Shown here in pieces: positions 5,299 through 7,356 of a DNA stretch of 7,356 nt. The translations under genes and the position numbers were made by a program. This DNA is from Syntrophaceae bacterium. Its GTDB lineage: Bacteria; Desulfobacterota; Desulfomonilia; Desulfomonilales; Desulfomonilaceae. The notes below the pieces were generated by a model. The model worked only from the letters and a program-made list of their open reading frames with translations. It was not told where the DNA came from and did no database searches. Position 1 is the first letter of the stretch. Each line of letters opens with the position of its first letter. The stretch lies in contig JACWAG010000340.1 of the NCBI GenBank assembly GCA_014874425.1, positions 1 through 7,356 on the forward strand, in the 5' to 3' direction.

Positions 5299-7356
5299 AC
5301 AGGCTCTCCCCTCTTGGATGGGCGCTTTGCCAATTTTTGTTTAGTCTCTTCGATTTGAAGGGGAGTCAGTTTATTAATCCCTTGTTCCATCTCTTTAATA
5401 ACTTTTGCAAATTGAGTTCCTTCCGCTGCAGAAACCCAAGCCAGTCGAAGCCGATCCTTGTTCAAACCAAGTTTTTCCATTCGCTTCCAAAACTTTTCCA
5501 CACGTTTGGCTGTGTTTTGGTTGGCGTTGTTGTAATGGCAGTCAGATGGATGACAACCCGAAACCAGTACCGCGCCGGCGCCTTTTAAAAACGCCAGTTC
5601 AATCCAATCCGGAGCGACCCTTGCGGAACACATTGTCCTGATTATGCGAACATTATCCGGATATTGAATCCTGGAGACGCCGGCGAAATCCGCGCCGGCG
5701 TATGAGCACCAATTGCAAGCGAAAGCAATTATCTTGCGCTCCGGAGAATGTTCCAGAGCTTGATTTATCTGACTGACTATCTGCGCCTCAGTGAAGTGGG
5801 CCTGATCAAGCGCTCCAAATTTACACTCCGGAACACATGCGCCACAACCCTGGCACATTGCTTCTATAACCCTATAGTATCCTTGTTCTTTGCTGCCTTC
5901 AATCGCATGATACGGGCATATCTTAGCGCATAGTCCGCAAGCGGAGCATTTATCGGGATTTATTTTAGCTGTTACGGCCGGGATCCTGACCTCGCCTTTG
6001 CTCATGAGGATGTTGGCGCGGGAAGCGGCCGCAGAGGCCTGCGTCACGGAATCCTTTATGTCCTTCGGCCCTTCAGCCGCTCCCGCGAGAAAAACTCCTC
6101 CAGTAGTGGTATCTACAGGCCGAAGCTTAGGATGTGCCTCCATATAGAAACCATCAGTATCGGTTGACAAATTTAAAAGTCGCTGAATTACGGACGCGTC
6201 GCTCCTGGGCCTTATTCCTACTGAAAGAATCACCATGTCCATTCTGTATCGGTATGAAGATCCGAGGAGGGTATTCTCTCCCAACAGGGTGAGATCCCCC
6301 GTATTGATATCTTCTATAATCTCACCAGGGATACCTCTAATAAAGGTAACCCCTTCCCTTCTCGCTCTCTGGAACAGATCTTCGAACCCTTTCCCGAAGG
6401 CCCTTATATCTATATAAAAGACAAATATTTCAGTCTCGGGCCAATGTTCCTTGATTAGCAACGCGTCCTTGATCGTATTCATGCAACATACGTTACTGCA
6501 ATAAGGATTACTTCGCTTGCTCCTGGAACCGATACACTGCAGAAAAGCGACTCTCTCAGGCCGTCTTCTGTCTGATGGACGTATCAATTCACCGGAGGAG
6601 GGACCGCCCGCGTTTATCAGCCGTTCAAATTCCAACGTCGTAATTACATTTGGGAACCGACCATAACCCAATTCTGTTAACGCAGTGGGATCGTAAACAT
6701 CAACCCCCGTAGCCACGACTATGGTCCCGACTTCCAAATCCAATATCTGGTCTTGCTCGGCAAAATCAATGCACTTTCTTGTGCAGGCCTGGAAACACCG
6801 GTCGCAGGCTACAATTCCCTGGTTGTTCAGACACAGGTTCATATCAACAGCGTACCTTGACGGGACCGCCTGAGCAAAAGGTATATATATAGCATGTCTA
6901 ATTGACAGGCCGGCGTTGAATTCATCGGGGGCCAACTGGGGACACGCATGAATACAATCTCCACATGCAGTACACCCGTCAGTCACATATCTTGCTTTTC
7001 TCAAGACTTTGACTTTGAAATTGCCGATGTGTCCTTCGACTTCTTTAACCTCCGAAAGTGTCAACAGTCGAACATTGGAATGGCGTCCTATTTCACTCAT
7101 CTTGGGCGCCAGGATGCAGATAGAACAATCCATCGTGGGGAAAGTCTTGTCGATTTGGGCCATTCTGCCACCTATACTGCCAGTTCTTTCGACAAGATAA
7201 ACCTTGTAACCCGCGTCTGCCATGTCCAACGCGGCCTGAATGCCGGCTACCCCTCCCCCTATAACCATTGCGGAGCGTTTTACCGGGACTGTCAGTTCAA
7301 ATTGCGGCTCCAGAAGAGCTGCTCTAGCAACCGCCATAGCAACCAGATCCTTGGCC
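5295..7356 (-). CDS. hdrA: HdrA-MvhD fusion: FAD and Fe-S electron-bifurcating subunit (5' end cut by window edge)
   Basis: The frame stays open to the right edge, and AKDLVA precedes the Met at 7337. HdrA proteins have about 140 further N-terminal residues before this point, so 7337 is internal. Numbering from that Met: the FAD fold is VIGGGVAG (25-32) with TMDCSICILAPKM (68-80). An inserted ferredoxin domain has Cys122, 125, 128, 132 and an altered second set, Cys169, 178, 181, 185. The HdrA-specific cluster motif is Cys268, Cys280, Cys284-Cys285. A classical 2[4Fe-4S] ferredoxin follows: Cys464, 467, 470, 474 and Cys495, 498, 501, 505. Residues 535-655 form an MvhD domain (FACNWCSYAGAD, Cys570, Cys595, Cys600) expected to bind [2Fe-2S]. 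In known complexes HdrA bifurcates electrons at FAD between ferredoxin and HdrC/HdrB, while MvhD accepts them from a partner enzyme. All cysteines are encoded as Cys. First gene of the visible operon. Confidence 0.96.
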   Translation of the reverse strand, partial: AKDLVAMAVARAALLEPQFELTVPVKRSAMVIGGGVAGIQAALDMADAGYKVYLVERTGSIGGRMAQIDKTFPTMDCSICILAPKMSEIGRHSNVRLLTLSEVKEVEGHIGNFKVKVLRKARYVTDGCTACGDCIHACPQLAPDEFNAGLSIRHAIYIPFAQAVPSRYAVDMNLCLNNQGIVACDRCFQACTRKCIDFAEQDQILDLEVGTIVVATGVDVYDPTALTELGYGRFPNVITTLEFERLINAGGPSSGELIRPSDRRRPERVAFLQCIGSRSKRSNPYCSNVCCMNTIKDALLIKEHWPETEIFVFYIDIRAFGKGFEDLFQRARREGVTFIRGIPGEIIEDINTGDLTLLGENTLLGSSYRYRMDMVILSVGIRPRSDASVIQRLLNLSTDTDGFYMEAHPKLRPVDTTTGGVFLAGAAEGPKDIKDSVTQASAAASRANILMSKGEVRIPAVTAKINPDKCSACGLCAKICPYHAIEGSKEQGYYRVIEAMCQGCGACVPECKFGALDQAHFTEAQIVSQINQALEHSPERKIIAFACNWCSYAGADFAGVSRIQYPDNVRIIRTMCSARVAPDWIELAFLKGAGAVLVSGCHPSDCHYNNANQNTAKRVEKFWKRMEKLGLNKDRLRLAWVSAAEGTQFAKVIKEMEQGINKLTPLQIEETKQKLAKRPSKRGEPV
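5306..5312 (-). promoter_or_regulatory. Ribosome binding site of hdrC inside the hdrA 3' end
   Basis: AGGGGAG on the minus strand, 7 nt before the hdrC ATG at 5298 and within the last codons of hdrA. It supports the overlapping ATGA junction as the true start. Confidence 0.65.

Noticed and set aside
5295..7356. Selenocysteine in HdrA or the MvhD domain, known in some relatives
   Set aside because: All expected cluster positions read as Cys codons and the frame has no internal TGA.
1..7356. A new defence system, mobile element or CRISPR
   Set aside because: There are no repeats, transposase, nuclease or integrase; all six genes fall in known housekeeping or energy families.

Overview
The window carries six genes, all on the minus strand, from what looks like a strictly anaerobic bacterium. 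Likely a member of Desulfobacterota (the former Deltaproteobacteria): the HdrA-MvhD fusion followed by hdrC and hdrB, the 'KPTYEELE' type N-terminus of the histidine kinase and the particular radical SAM family all fit sulfate reducers and syntrophs of that group. This assignment is inference from remembered family features, not from a search.

Layout in transcription order, from the right edge to the left. (1) hdrA (7356-5295) enters from beyond the right edge; its C-terminus is fused to an MvhD domain. (2) hdrC (5298-4837) overlaps hdrA by ATGA. (3) hdrB (4794-3901) follows; its start needs a choice between ATG and an upstream GTG. (4) An Mrp-type P-loop ATPase (3880-3014) follows after 20 nt. 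A hairpin with a U-rich tail (2955-2914) then probably ends this operon. (5) A radical SAM protein (2853-1603) resembles HemW but lacks its heme-binding motif. (6) A soluble histidine kinase with two tandem GAF domains (1534-1) runs off the left edge before its ATPase domain.

How the genes work together: HdrA, HdrB and HdrC form a heterodisulfide-reductase-like electron-bifurcating or electron-confurcating complex. HdrA carries FAD and many Fe-S clusters, HdrC relays electrons, and HdrB holds two noncubane cluster sites where a disulfide or similar substrate would react. The fused MvhD domain is the usual entry point for electrons from a hydrogenase, formate dehydrogenase or other partner, but no such partner is encoded in the window. 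Mrp is an Fe-S cluster carrier and may help mature this cluster-rich complex. The radical SAM protein and the kinase are probably a separate unit, and their link to the Hdr genes is not shown.

There is no gap above 300 bases. The two largest gaps are 2854-3013 (160 nt, terminator plus a short imperfect repeat) and 1535-1602 (68 nt, only a ribosome binding site). I see no RNA gene, mobile element, CRISPR array or defence system. The parts least explained by known families are the radical SAM protein and an altered ferredoxin cluster motif in HdrA.
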